Positions 8,150 to 16,961 are shown, counted from the stretch's first letter. The stretch: DNA of 64,000 nucleotides from an uncultured Collinsella sp. (GCA_937995345.1 CALKKS010000011.1:1-64000), one strand, 5' to 3'. Translations and numbers: made by a program. Notes: a model not told the origin generated them from the letters alone.

Positions 8150-10644
8150 TGGCGAGAACGCTTACGCAGGGCAAAGGCAATACCAAGCACTGCGGCAGCT
8201 GCAACCAGCAATCCCAAGACCAGCGTGAGGGTCGAGTCGCCAGCGTGAGGCAGCGAGCCGTCCTTCGGAGTCTTCTTAGTGGTCGTCGCGACGGTGGTCG
8301 TGGTGCTGCTCGACTGATCGTTACCGCCCGCCTGGCTGCCACCAGGCTGATCGCCGCCACCCGGCTGCGAGGGATCCGTGGGCTCCGTCGGATCCGGAGT
8401 ACCGGGTTCAACCGGATTCTCCGAATTCTCCTTGCGCTGGATCCAAACCTGGCAGCCATAGAACGGGTTGGCGGTACCAAGGCACAGACCCTGGTTGGTC
8501 ACCGCAAAGGTGCGCAGGCCATGGTTATACGGATCGTTAAAGCCGTTGGTCGTCAGCGTCGTAAAGTTCACGCCGTCCTCGGTCACATACATATCAAAGC
8601 CGCGCTCGGCATCGCGCAGGTAGTACATGCACGTAAGGACGCTCTGCAACTTCTTGAGATTCTCCTCGCTCAGCAGCTTATCGAATGCATCCTGAATATC
8701 GCCCGGCAGCTCGGTGCCATAGGCATCCTCATACTGCTGCTTCAGGTTCTCATAGCTATCGAGCATATCCTGATACTGATCGGCAAAGGACTTGAAGTAC
8801 GCGATCTCGCTATCGATCTTCTGGACATAAGCGGCGTCGTCCTCAAAGTCCTCGGACATCGTCGCAGCCTGATCGCAAAGATCGCCCGTGGCATCCTCCA
8901 GAGCATCGCTCAGGTCGCCAAAGCCCTCAACGACTTCAGCCTTCTCGTCATCGACCTCGACGGCCTCGTTTGAATCATCGTCCGCAAGCGTGTTTACGGG
9001 AACGATGGGGTCGTCGGGCGAATTCTTGTCGAGCAGATGATTGAGCAGGTCCTTGAGACGCTGAACCTGAGAGTCCCACTCCTCGGGCGTTATATCGATA
9101 ATGTCGCCGTTCGAGAACTGGCCGATCGGCTCAAGCAGACTCGCGGTGTCAAAGGTACCGACATACAGCTTGCCGTCAAACTTCTGCATACGCCAGATGT
9201 ACTGGTTCTCGTTACGGCCAAAGCCCGAAGTCAGACCGGAAATGCCACCCTCGGGGAACATGTCAGTGCGATCGCCGACGACGAGCTCCATGTTCTCGTC
9301 CTTGTCCATGCGATAGATGTTGACTGACTGCTCAAGATTGGCATTCACAAACGAGCAGTCGACGCCACCCATACCGCTCTTGCCACTCTCGTCAGAATCA
9401 GACTTATTAAAGAGGATGCGCTCGAGAGCAATCTCCTCGTCGTTGTATTCACCGATATAGAGGTAGTCGTTGTAGACGATGAGGTTAGCAGCGCCAGAAC
9501 GGGTACGGGCAGGATCGATGCCAAAGCAGTACTTTGCACCGTCCGTCTCCTGATCGCCAACAATGGGAGTCCACGAATAGCTGCCGTCGGCGTTCTTGTC
9601 GCCACGAACCATGGCGAACGACTGCATGGAATTATCATCGGGAGCGTTCTCGGGCGTACCGGTGCAGATGGTCGCATAGAGATGGCCATTGTACGAGACC
9701 ATATCCCAAATGGCGCCGCCGTAGATGCTGTCCTGATAGCGAATCGCCGGATAGTTAAACAACGTGTCCGAGTTAGCAATCTCGGTGAAGCTGCCCTGGC
9801 CCTTCGACGGGTCAGACGACGTCAGGATTGTCGACACAAACTTACCGGCCGCGTCTTTACCCACATTGCTGATGACGAGCTGGCCATCATGAACGCACAT
9901 GCCGCGGATACCGGTAGAAATGCCCTGCTTGTAGGCGGCACCGTAATCCTGCATGCTCGAAAGGCCCTGATAGACAACTTTGTACTCATCCGTCTTAGGA
10001 TCGATCTCGTATACAGCAGGCAGACCGCTTTTGCCGCCATTGGTCCTGACGCTGCCGCAGAAATAGAGCTTGCCCTTATAGCTCACGGCATTGCGGAACA
10101 AAGGACCGACGCCGTTGAGCGATTCAGAGAGCAGCAGCTTGGTCTCACCGGTCTTGGTATTGATCTTGACCAAGATACCGCCGCTGTCCTTGTCGGCCGT
10201 GCCGTCCTCCTTCTGCTGTCCATAGAAGAAGGTGCCGTTAAACATGGCCTCCAGCGTCAAGCGCATGGTCTCTGCATCAAAAGAATCGCCCAGCGTGCCG
10301 TTCATGAGCGTAAGCGTGTTGCCCATCGCTGCATAGCAGGTGCCCACATAAAGCCAGTCACCATAGCTCGCAGCCGCCCAAGTGTAGCTCTGGCCGCGAT
10401 CGCCTTCATTGTTGGCCGTATTACCATCGGCGCCCGGAACGGCAACGGCACCGTTACCCTGGTAGTCGACGATACCATCCGGCTGCGACGTTCCTACCGT
10501 AGGATGCGAGAGCTTCTCAAAGGAATACCCATTTCCCGCATTGTAGGTAACGGCACCCGAAGCGTCTTCGGCGTGCGCCGGCAGCGGCGATACCAAGATA
10601 GCGGCAAGCGCTGCCACCAAGCCAAGTGTTCCCACTCGTCTCAT
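8146..10644 (-). CDS. Large secreted cell-wall-anchored protein (LPxAG sorting signal)
   Basis: 832 aa. An N-terminal signal peptide (hydrophobic LGLVAALAAILVSPLPAHA) precedes a long region with recurring W/Y-G blades such as GDWLYVGTCY, GKLYFCGSVR, NDYLYIGEYN and DGKLYVGTFD. This suggests a beta-propeller of about residues 60-520. An acidic coiled-coil-like stretch covers ~530-690. A Pro/Gly/Thr-rich wall spacer leads to LPHAGD, a hydrophobic helix and an Arg/Lys tail, the layout of a sortase substrate. The ATG at 10644 has GGGAGG upstream. Ligand and role are unknown; adhesion or glycan binding is a guess. Confidence 0.75.
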   Translation of the reverse strand: MRRVGTLGLVAALAAILVSPLPAHAEDASGAVTYNAGNGYSFEKLSHPTVGTSQPDGIVDYQGNGAVAVPGADGNTANNEGDRGQSYTWAAASYGDWLYVGTCYAAMGNTLTLMNGTLGDSFDAETMRLTLEAMFNGTFFYGQQKEDGTADKDSGGILVKINTKTGETKLLLSESLNGVGPLFRNAVSYKGKLYFCGSVRTNGGKSGLPAVYEIDPKTDEYKVVYQGLSSMQDYGAAYKQGISTGIRGMCVHDGQLVISNVGKDAAGKFVSTILTSSDPSKGQGSFTEIANSDTLFNYPAIRYQDSIYGGAIWDMVSYNGHLYATICTGTPENAPDDNSMQSFAMVRGDKNADGSYSWTPIVGDQETDGAKYCFGIDPARTRSGAANLIVYNDYLYIGEYNDEEIALERILFNKSDSDESGKSGMGGVDCSFVNANLEQSVNIYRMDKDENMELVVGDRTDMFPEGGISGLTSGFGRNENQYIWRMQKFDGKLYVGTFDTASLLEPIGQFSNGDIIDITPEEWDSQVQRLKDLLNHLLDKNSPDDPIVPVNTLADDDSNEAVEVDDEKAEVVEGFGDLSDALEDATGDLCDQAATMSEDFEDDAAYVQKIDSEIAYFKSFADQYQDMLDSYENLKQQYEDAYGTELPGDIQDAFDKLLSEENLKKLQSVLTCMYYLRDAERGFDMYVTEDGVNFTTLTTNGFNDPYNHGLRTFAVTNQGLCLGTANPFYGCQVWIQRKENSENPVEPGTPDPTEPTDPSQPGGGDQPGGSQAGGNDQSSSTTTTVATTTKKTPKDGSLPHAGDSTLTLVLGLLVAAAAVLGIAFALRKRSRH

Positions 10645-10917
10645 AAGGCTATAACCTCCCCTGTCCTAAAGCCCAGCTTTAGCATTCTTCATTTCTGTCC
10701 ACGGTTAATTGCAATCTGAGCACAGCAATAATCAGCATATAAATATACACCTGTAATTTTTTGGACGGGTTAATAGATGCTCGATTGGTAACGAATTCCG
10801 CGCAAACCGTCACCAAACTTCACTTTTGCCGCATCTGCGAGTTGTTTTTTGCGCAAATTTTAGGACGTCGATGGTCCCAATGGGCAGGAGGCCGGTATCC
10901 ATTGGAGAGGGCAACAT

Positions 10918-11301
10918 CTACAATTTCATGACGTAATAGCCCGCGTCCCTCACCGCGGCCTCAAGTGCCTCGCGGTCAATCGGATGCTTGGAGCGCACGC
11001 GTGCCGTGTGGTCCGCATACGTCACCGTTGCCCACACGCCATCCAGCGCATTCAGGGCATTGGCTACGTTCTGAGCGCAGCCGTCGCAACTCATGCCGCC
11101 AATGAGCAGCTCATCGCTATAGGAATAGTGCGACGCATCGGTATCCGTCACAACAACCTTTTTGGCCTTCTTGCCGCTCGCGCCATCGCTGCAACAGCTC
11201 TTCCCGTGTGTCGAAGCGGCAATGCGACGCAATCCAAAAAACATGCCGACGGCAATGACGGCCAGCACGATGAGATTCGCAGGGTTGAGCAAGTCACTCA
11301 T
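10918..11301 (-). CDS. Membrane-anchored heavy-metal-associated (HMA) domain protein
   Basis: 127-aa protein: one N-terminal transmembrane helix (NLIVLAVIAVGMFFG), a short Cys/Lys-rich linker (SCCSDGASGKKAKK), then a ferredoxin-fold HMA domain whose metal loop GGMSCDGCAQNV carries the CxxC pair. Such domains pass Cu(I) or related soft metals. The membrane helix is less usual and would hold the chaperone near an exporter. The ATG at 11301 follows AAAGGGGAGCGC. A CsoR/CstR-type palindrome lies 30 bp upstream, suggesting metal-responsive control. No P-type ATPase is adjacent. Confidence 0.8.
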   Translation of the reverse strand: MSDLLNPANLIVLAVIAVGMFFGLRRIAASTHGKSCCSDGASGKKAKKVVVTDTDASHYSYSDELLIGGMSCDGCAQNVANALNALDGVWATVTYADHTARVRSKHPIDREALEAAVRDAGYYVMKL

Positions 11302-11330
11302 GCGCTCCCCTTTCAAGTAGCACTATCTAG

Positions 11331-11347
11331 ATACCCCCATGGGGTGT
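11331..11347 (-). promoter_or_regulatory. CsoR/CstR-type operator candidate
   Basis: ATACCCCCATGGGGTGT is a GC-rich palindrome with A/T flanks, the form bound by CsoR-family copper or persulfide sensors. It sits between the HMA gene and its likely promoter. The regulator gene is not in this window. Confidence 0.6.
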
Positions 11348-11409
11348 CCCTATCTTAACCCAAAATCATGTCTGTTCGGTCAATTAGTTTCCCTCTTCAA
11401 ACTTTTTTG

Positions 11410-11437
11410 TTGACCATGGCTTACTTTCGTGTATAAG
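11410..11437 (+). promoter_or_regulatory. Promoter of the DUF3793-flavodoxin operon
   Basis: TTGACC and TATAAG are separated by 16 bp, and the -10 ends 38 bp before the GTG start. This is a good sigma-70-type match on the plus strand. Confidence 0.65.
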
Positions 11438-11475
11438 TTTTCCTAGGCTAACAGTTTAGATCCGTAAGGAGCGCC

Positions 11476-12180
11476 GTGACTCGAACCATAGACATCCCAA
11501 CGTTTCAGGCAGCAGTCGTGCGCAACTGCTCTCCCACGCTCGCGGGCATCAAGCCGGCATCGCTCTTTACCTATCCAGGCACCTACGCCCACGGGGACGG
11601 CTCGACCACAACCGAAACCATCGCAGAACGCCGAACACGCCTGCTCAACGTTATCTCCCAGTGCAATCGCGAGCTTGACCCGCTCGGCATCCACCTGAGT
11701 GTTTTGGTCTGGCGGCCTTGCGGAGCGCTCGTGTACGTGTACCGAGCCAAAAGCCTCACCACCTATTTCGCAGACCCTCGCGCCCAAACGGCGCTCGCCT
11801 CGGAAGGCTACGACACGAGAGACCTTTCGACATGCCTTGTGCATTTGGCATCACGCATCACGCTCGCGAGCAATAACGTCGCGGAATGCGCCTGCAGCCA
11901 GACTCGATGCGCACTACCCCAGCAAGCTAGCTGCAGCAAAGACTGCACCTGCGAGTTTCCGCACGAAATAGGCTACTTCCTTGGATATCCCTACGACGAC
12001 GTGCACGAGTTTATCGTCCAGCGCGGCGAGAACTACAAGGTCTTTGGAGCCTGGAAGGTCTACGCAAATATCGAGCAGGCGCTTGCGACGTTTGATGCCT
12101 ACCGTGCCTGTACCCAATACTTCACTTTTATCTATCAGCAGGGCTGCAGCCTGGCGCAACTTGCCCAGGCAACCCGATAG
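11476..12180 (+). CDS. DUF3793 family protein
   Basis: 234-aa protein. It begins with the family's NCSPTLAGIKPASLF and ends with FPHEIGYFLGYPYDDVHEFI and FGAWKVYANIEQALATF, a strongly conserved C-terminal block. Cys-rich positions between residues ~135 and 160 (CACSQTRC, CSKDCTC) could bind metal or a cofactor. Biochemical function is unknown. It lies directly upstream of a flavodoxin gene on the same strand (45-bp gap), so a redox or iron-linked role is inferred. The GTG at 11476 is chosen for the AAGGAGCGCC just before it. Confidence 0.75.
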   Translation: MTRTIDIPTFQAAVVRNCSPTLAGIKPASLFTYPGTYAHGDGSTTTETIAERRTRLLNVISQCNRELDPLGIHLSVLVWRPCGALVYVYRAKSLTTYFADPRAQTALASEGYDTRDLSTCLVHLASRITLASNNVAECACSQTRCALPQQASCSKDCTCEFPHEIGYFLGYPYDDVHEFIVQRGENYKVFGAWKVYANIEQALATFDAYRACTQYFTFIYQQGCSLAQLAQATR

Positions 12181-12225
12181 AACGTACAAGCCGCGGCAAG
12201 CGCCGCACGACCGAAAGGACAAAAC

Positions 12226-12645
12226 ATGAGCAAGATCGCCGTCGTCTACTGGAGCGGCACGGGCAATACCGAGGCCATGGCAAACCTCGTCGCCGAAGGC
12301 GCCACGTCCGCAGGCGCCGAGGTCGAAGTTATCCCCTGCGCCGACTTCTCCGCCGATAAGGTCGCAGGCTACGACGCCTTCGCCTTCGGCTGCCCCGCCA
12401 TGGGCTCCGAGGAGCTCGAGTACGATGAGTTCCAGCCGATGTGGGACGAGGTCAAGGAGACCCTCGGCGACAAGAAGATCGTCCTCTTTGGCTCCTATTC
12501 GTGGGCCGAGGGCGAGTGGATGGACAACTGGAAGGCCGACGCCGACGAGGCCGGCGTCAACGTCGTGGACTCCGCCATCTGCTACGACGCGCCCGACGAC
12601 CAGGGCGAGGCCGCCTGCAAGGCCCTCGGAGCCGAGCTCGCGTAA
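12226..12645 (+). CDS. Flavodoxin
   Basis: 139-aa short-chain flavodoxin, an FMN electron carrier. The phosphate-binding loop is YWSGTGNTEAMA at residues 8-19; the flavin-flanking loops are CPAMGSEELEYDEF (~56) and GSYSWAEGEWMDNW (~88). It probably replaces or complements ferredoxin in anaerobic electron transfer, and may serve the DUF3793 protein encoded before it. The ATG at 12226 follows GAAAGGACAAAAC. A strong hairpin closes the unit downstream. Confidence 0.92.
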   Translation: MSKIAVVYWSGTGNTEAMANLVAEGATSAGAEVEVIPCADFSADKVAGYDAFAFGCPAMGSEELEYDEFQPMWDEVKETLGDKKIVLFGSYSWAEGEWMDNWKADADEAGVNVVDSAICYDAPDDQGEAACKALGAELA

Positions 12646-12697
12646 CGAAACCAGGCCTCCAAAAGAGCCTGTATCACAGCGCATCCCCATCCCAACA

Positions 12698-12737
12698 AAA
12701 GAGCGGGGGCTGGATTCACGTCCAGCCCCCGCTCTTT
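12698..12737. terminator. Bidirectional terminator between flavodoxin and glnQ genes
   Basis: A perfect 17-bp stem (AAAGAGCGGGGGCTGGA with its complement) and 6-nt loop lies between two convergent operons, with A/T runs on each side for both strands. Confidence 0.9.
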
Positions 12738-12760
12738 GTAACGAAAGTTCTGTCAACCAG

Positions 12761-13513
12761 CTACGAGATATTGCCCAAGAACGCCTTGGTGCGCTCGCTC
12801 TTGGGGTGGTCGAAGACCTCGCTCGGCGTACCCTCTTCCACAATGACGCCGCCGTCCATAAAGACGACGCGGTCGGCGACATCGCGGGCAAAGCCCATCT
12901 CGTGCGTCACCACGATCATGGTCATGCCGTCGCGCGCCAAGTCGCGCATGACGCCCAGGACGTCGCGCACGAGCTCGGGGTCGAGCGCCGAGGTGGCCTC
13001 GTCAAAGAGCATGACGTGCGGGTTCATCGACAGGGCGCGGGCGATGGCAACGCGCTGCTGCTGGCCGCCCGAGAGCTGGCTCGGCATGAAGTCGATACGC
13101 TCGGCAAGACCGACCTTGGTCAGCTCCTCGACGGCAATCCTCTCGGCCTCTTCCTTGCTGCGCTTAAGCACCTTTTGCTGCGCGAGCATGACGTTCTTTT
13201 TGACCGACAGGTGTGGGAACAGATTGAACTGCTGAAACACCATACCCAGATGCGTGCGTACTTTGTTAAGGTCGACACCCTTGGCACACACATCCACGCC
13301 CTCAACGACAATCGATCCACTCGTAGGGTGCTCCAGGCGGTTGATGCAGCGAAGCATCGTCGATTTGCCCGAGCCCGAGGGGCCCAGGACTACGACGACC
13401 TCGCCCTTGTGCACGTCCAGATCGATATCGCGCAGGACCACGTTATCGCCAAAGGCCTTCTGGAGGTTCTTGATGCTGACGACGACCTCGTTCGAGTTAT
13501 TGGTTTCGCTCAT
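12761..13513 (-). CDS. glnQ: Polar amino-acid ABC transporter ATPase
   Basis: 250-aa ATPase of the GlnQ/HisP group that energises amino-acid uptake. Walker A is GPSGSGKST (~44), the Q-loop FQQFNLFPH, the signature LSGGQQQRVAIARAL (~145), Walker B VMLFDEATSALD and the switch His in VVTHEMGFA. It is last of three genes (binding protein, permease, ATPase), 12 bp after the permease gene. A glutamine, cystine or other polar amino-acid substrate is likely; it cannot be fixed from the ATPase. Confidence 0.93.
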   Translation of the reverse strand: MSETNNSNEVVVSIKNLQKAFGDNVVLRDIDLDVHKGEVVVVLGPSGSGKSTMLRCINRLEHPTSGSIVVEGVDVCAKGVDLNKVRTHLGMVFQQFNLFPHLSVKKNVMLAQQKVLKRSKEEAERIAVEELTKVGLAERIDFMPSQLSGGQQQRVAIARALSMNPHVMLFDEATSALDPELVRDVLGVMRDLARDGMTMIVVTHEMGFARDVADRVVFMDGGVIVEEGTPSEVFDHPKSERTKAFLGNIS

Positions 13514-13525
13514 GATAGGACCTCC

Positions 13526-14887
13526 TTACAGACCGGCGATGTGATCGGCGGGCGTCGCGACGACCTGTCCGGCGCTCTTGGCGGGACGCTTCTTCTTGGT
13601 TTCGGCCGTCCCCAGAAGCCTCGCCTCAAGACCACTCACCAAACGAGCAAGCGGCAGGGTGATGACCAGGTAGAACAGGGCGGCAACCACATACGGCGTG
13701 ATGGACCCCGTCGTGGCCACGATGGTGCGGGCGTTCATGACGATCTCGACCACGCCCACAGCCGCGAGCAGCGACGTATCCTTGTAAAGCAGGATAAACT
13801 CACTGGTCAACGTAGGCAGGACATTGCGGAACGTCTGCGGAATCATAACGTAGAGCAGCGTCTGGAAGGCGTTCATGCCCAGCGAGCGAGCGGCCTCGTT
13901 CTGGCCCTTGGGGATCGACTGAATACCGGCGCGGAAGATCTCGCACAGGTAGGCGGACGAGTTCATGGCCATGACGATGACGCCGAGCACATAGTCGTCA
14001 ACCTTGACGCCGGCCAGCGGCAGGCCAAAGAACGCGATGTAGATCTGCAGGAACGCCGGCGTACCACGGATGATATTCACATAGATGCCGGCAAGGCAAC
14101 GCAGGATGCGCGACTTGGAGATGCGCATGAGCGACAAGGCAAAGCCGAAGGGAATTGCCAGCGGAAACGCCACGAGCACGATCGAGAGCGACATGAGGAA
14201 GCCCTTAAAGACGATCGGCAGGCTCTGGACCAAAATGACCGGGTTCAGGAAGAGGCGAAGGAACATGTTGGAATTCCATGCCTCGACCCACGGCTGCTCC
14301 TTAAGGTCGGCCAGGAAGTTATCGAATGCCGTCACGCCCTTAATCTCGACGGAAGGAATCTTAGAAATCTTCTTGGTCGAACCATCGGCCAAAGTGTAGG
14401 TGCCGCCAAAGGCCTCGTCGCCGCCCTCGACGGGGAAGGTCACGCCGTAGACCTCGACGCGGAAATAGCCGCCGGCCGGAGCCGTCTCGCCAAAATCGAT
14501 CTTGAGCGTCTGGCCGTCGACCTTGCACGTAGGCTTCATGGGCGTACGGTCCATAAGGTCATCGCCCGAGAGCATCGTCAGACGCGTGTCGTCCGCACCA
14601 AAGGTCGTGCCATCGGCAAACGTCAGCGAAAGACCGCTCAGTTCCTCGTCGGCATCGGCCTGGACCTCCCAGGTGATACGAGTCTCGGTGCCACCGACTA
14701 CGTCGCTACCCGAACCGGTATTGGGTCGGGCGGTGATCTTTGCGGTCTCAAGTGCCTGAGCAGTCGAGGGCACGCAGGCCCCCGCGCATACCAGGGCGAG
14801 CACCACAGCCAGGGCACAGGCCAGCTTTTGGAGCATCGAGGGCAGTGGATGGCTCTTGCCCATGGCTCCTTGGTTCAATCGAGACAA
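13526..14887 (-). CDS. Amino-acid ABC permease with an extracytoplasmic N-terminal domain
   Basis: 453 aa, about twice the size of a plain GlnP permease. A signal-like hydrophobic segment (residues ~20-45) and an outside beta-rich domain of about 130 residues (~46-175) precede the normal permease half. The permease half carries five or so helices and the EAA loop (FRAGIQSIPKGQNEAARSLG, ~320). The extra domain is not a full binding protein, because a separate lipoprotein is encoded upstream. A TTG at 14887 has AGGAG 5 bases before it; an ATG at 14863 is the alternative. Confidence 0.85.
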   Translation of the reverse strand: MSRLNQGAMGKSHPLPSMLQKLACALAVVLALVCAGACVPSTAQALETAKITARPNTGSGSDVVGGTETRITWEVQADADEELSGLSLTFADGTTFGADDTRLTMLSGDDLMDRTPMKPTCKVDGQTLKIDFGETAPAGGYFRVEVYGVTFPVEGGDEAFGGTYTLADGSTKKISKIPSVEIKGVTAFDNFLADLKEQPWVEAWNSNMFLRLFLNPVILVQSLPIVFKGFLMSLSIVLVAFPLAIPFGFALSLMRISKSRILRCLAGIYVNIIRGTPAFLQIYIAFFGLPLAGVKVDDYVLGVIVMAMNSSAYLCEIFRAGIQSIPKGQNEAARSLGMNAFQTLLYVMIPQTFRNVLPTLTSEFILLYKDTSLLAAVGVVEIVMNARTIVATTGSITPYVVAALFYLVITLPLARLVSGLEARLLGTAETKKKRPAKSAGQVVATPADHIAGL

Positions 14888-14950
14888 GGTGGCTCCTAAC
14901 GTTTAAGTTGCCGACATAACGGGGCGGGATGACGCCCATTCAAGAAACGC

Positions 14951-14983
14951 AAAGGCCCTCTCCGCCAAAACGGAAAGGGCCCG
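14951..14983 (-). terminator. Intercistronic hairpin after the binding-protein gene
   Basis: GGGCCCTTTCCG pairs with CGGAGAGGGCC in the 116-bp gap between the binding-protein and permease genes. It probably terminates part of the transcription or protects the mRNA end, raising binding-protein levels over permease. Confidence 0.6.
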
Positions 14984-15003
14984 CGTGCAATCAAGTAGCT
15001 ATT

Positions 15004-15864
15004 TTACTTGATGTTGTACTTAGCCATAAGGGCGTCAACGGTACCGTCATCGGTCAGGTCCTTGATAGCCTGGTTGATGTCGTCCTTGAGCTTAGTGTTG
15101 CCCTGGTTGATGGCGATGGCGTACTCCTCGCCGGTGCTGATCTGCTTGATGGTCTGGCAGGTGTTGAACTGCTCGGCGGTCAGCTGGCTGGCGACGGAGC
15201 GGTTGGTGACCACGGCGTCGCCCTTATCGGACTGCAGGGCGCTGAAGCACTCGGTAGCGTCCTTGTAGGGGACGATCTTTGCCTTGGGGAAGTTCTCCTG
15301 GGCAAAGGCCTCGGCAGTCGAGCCAGACTGGACGATGATCGTGGCGTCGGCGTTGTTGAGCTTCTCGCTGTAGTTATCGGCCGTAATGTCGGTGTTATCG
15401 ACCTTGGTCACGATAGCCTGATCGTCCATGTAGTAGGAGTCGGAGAACGCGACTTCCTTCTCACGCTCGGGCGTGTCAGTGATAGCCGCGATGGCGACGT
15501 CGTACTTGGCGCCCGAAGCAACGCCGGGGACGAGCGTGTCGAAGTCGTTGTTGACGTACTCGACATCCAGGCCCAGCTTGTCGCCGATAGCCTTGATGAG
15601 CTCAAGGTCAAAGCCCTGGTAATCGCCGTTGTCATCCTTGTACTCAAACGGCGCGTACTCGGCAGAGGTGCCGACGGTGAGCGTACCGTCCTTGACGAGT
15701 GCATACTCCTTGGAGCCGTCGACCTTCTCGACCTTCACGTCATCAGAGCTGCTGGAACCGGCATCGGAACCAGAGGTGGCGTTGGACGAGCCGCAGCCCG
15801 TCAGTGCGAGGGCGAGCGCCATGGCGCCCGTGGCGGCAAATGCGCCAAGCTTCTTGAGCTTCAT
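15004..15864 (-). CDS. Amino-acid ABC transporter substrate-binding lipoprotein
   Basis: 286-aa extracellular solute-binding protein of family 3. A lipoprotein signal ends LALALTGCGSS (lipobox LTGC), followed by a Ser/Asp-rich linker. The binding-protein signature is TVGTSAEYAPFEYKDDNGDY near residue 75, with GFDLELIKAIGDKLG after it. It captures a polar amino acid for the permease and ATPase encoded downstream. The ATG at 15864 has GGAAGGAGA upstream. A promoter with TTGCAG and CATAAT lies 58 bp before it. Confidence 0.93.
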   Translation of the reverse strand: MKLKKLGAFAATGAMALALALTGCGSSNATSGSDAGSSSSDDVKVEKVDGSKEYALVKDGTLTVGTSAEYAPFEYKDDNGDYQGFDLELIKAIGDKLGLDVEYVNNDFDTLVPGVASGAKYDVAIAAITDTPEREKEVAFSDSYYMDDQAIVTKVDNTDITADNYSEKLNNADATIIVQSGSTAEAFAQENFPKAKIVPYKDATECFSALQSDKGDAVVTNRSVASQLTAEQFNTCQTIKQISTGEEYAIAINQGNTKLKDDINQAIKDLTDDGTVDALMAKYNIK

Positions 15865-15921
15865 AATCAGTCTCCTTCCGGTGACCCCGTTTGATTCAGA
15901 GGTCTGCAAAAACTGTTGGCT

Positions 15922-15950
15922 ATTATGCACCCGGAATTACGAATCTGCAA
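15922..15950 (-). promoter_or_regulatory. Promoter of the amino-acid ABC operon
   Basis: On the minus strand TTGCAG (15950-15945) and CATAAT (15927-15922) are 17 bp apart, placing the transcript start near 15915, about 50 nt before the binding-protein gene. Confidence 0.6.
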
Positions 15951-16011
15951 TGAGAAAACTGATTGAAACAATCCCATAACGTGAATGGAACACTCCACTT
16001 TGTGACAGTTG

Positions 16012-16878
16012 TTACTGCTGTAACGACCTTAATAGCGTAATTTCCACTGCATAACCTGCAAGTTCGTTCGGCGTCTCCAAAATAAATGGAAGTGCACGCA
16101 AGCGGCTATTCGATACAATATTCTGCATAACCTGCATGCCACCGCCAAATTCCTCGCTGCCAAGGTATCCCTTGCCGATGCACTCGTGACGATCTTTATG
16201 GGCGCCACAAGGGTTCTTCGAATCGTTGATGTGTACGGCATGCAGGCGATCGATGCCCACCACGCGGTCGAACTCGTCGAGTACGCCGTCCAGATCATGG
16301 ATGATGTCGTAGCCGGCATCGCTCACATGGCAGGTGTCCAAACAAACGCCCAGCTTATCGGACAGCTCTGGACACTTGGCGGCAACACCCTCGATAATGC
16401 ACGCCAGCTCTTCAAAGCTACGGCCCACCTCGGTGCCCTTACCCGCCATGGTCTCGAGCAATACCGTCGTCTGCTGCCCCTCAAACATCACCTGGCACAG
16501 CGTGTCGACAATCATCTGAATGCCGGCGTCTGCCCCCTGTCCCACATGCGCACCGGGATGGAAGTTGTAGTAGTTGCCGGGCAGTGCTTCCAGACGCTGC
16601 AAATCTTCCGCCATAGCCTCCAAGGCAAACTCCCGCGCCCGCTCCTTAGCGGAGCAGGGGTTATAGGTATACGGGGCATGCGCCACCAGCGGTCCAAAGT
16701 CGTTTTGCGCCATAAGCTCGCGCAAAGCCGCCACGTCATCCATGTCAAGGTCTTTTGCCTTGCCACCGCGCGGGTTGCGCGTAAAGAACGCAAAGGTATT
16801 GGCACCAATGGACAACGCCGTCTCCCCCATTGCCCGATAGCCCTTCGTCGTCGAAAGATGACACCCAATCGTCAGCAT
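16012..16878 (-). CDS. nfo: Deoxyribonuclease IV (AP endonuclease, Nfo/EndoIV family)
   Basis: 288-aa zinc-dependent AP endonuclease of base-excision repair. It is a TIM barrel beginning TIGCHLSTTKGYRAMGETAL. The metal-site motifs are HPGAHVGQG (~105), ETMAGKGTEVG (~140), LDTCHVSDAGYD (~175), INDSKNPCGAHKDRHECIGKG (~220-240) and ILETPNE near the end. Length matches the 280-290-aa norm. The ATG at 16878 has GGGGGAG upstream. A 63-bp palindromic repeat starts 21 bp before the start codon. Confidence 0.95.
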   Translation of the reverse strand: MLTIGCHLSTTKGYRAMGETALSIGANTFAFFTRNPRGGKAKDLDMDDVAALRELMAQNDFGPLVAHAPYTYNPCSAKERAREFALEAMAEDLQRLEALPGNYYNFHPGAHVGQGADAGIQMIVDTLCQVMFEGQQTTVLLETMAGKGTEVGRSFEELACIIEGVAAKCPELSDKLGVCLDTCHVSDAGYDIIHDLDGVLDEFDRVVGIDRLHAVHINDSKNPCGAHKDRHECIGKGYLGSEEFGGGMQVMQNIVSNSRLRALPFILETPNELAGYAVEITLLRSLQQ

Positions 16879-16898
16879 CTCCAGCTCCCCCTCATCAG

Positions 16899-16961
16899 TT
16901 GCGGTGAAATACGGTCTATTGGTGCCTTATTTTGGCGCAAACAGACCGCATTCCACCGCAA
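16899..16961. repeat. 63-bp palindromic repeat R, copy a
   Basis: Arms TTGCGGTGAAATACGGTCT and AGACCGCATTCCACCGCAA pair apart from two A/C positions, which become G-U pairs if read as minus-strand RNA. Tips and total length are the same as in the copy at 18057-18119; the interior differs. Confidence 0.85.

Noticed and set aside
12425..14899. An 824-codon plus-strand frame opposite the amino-acid ABC genes
   Set aside because: It is antisense to glnQ and the permease gene; the Arg/Asp/His-rich translation is typical of a shadow frame.
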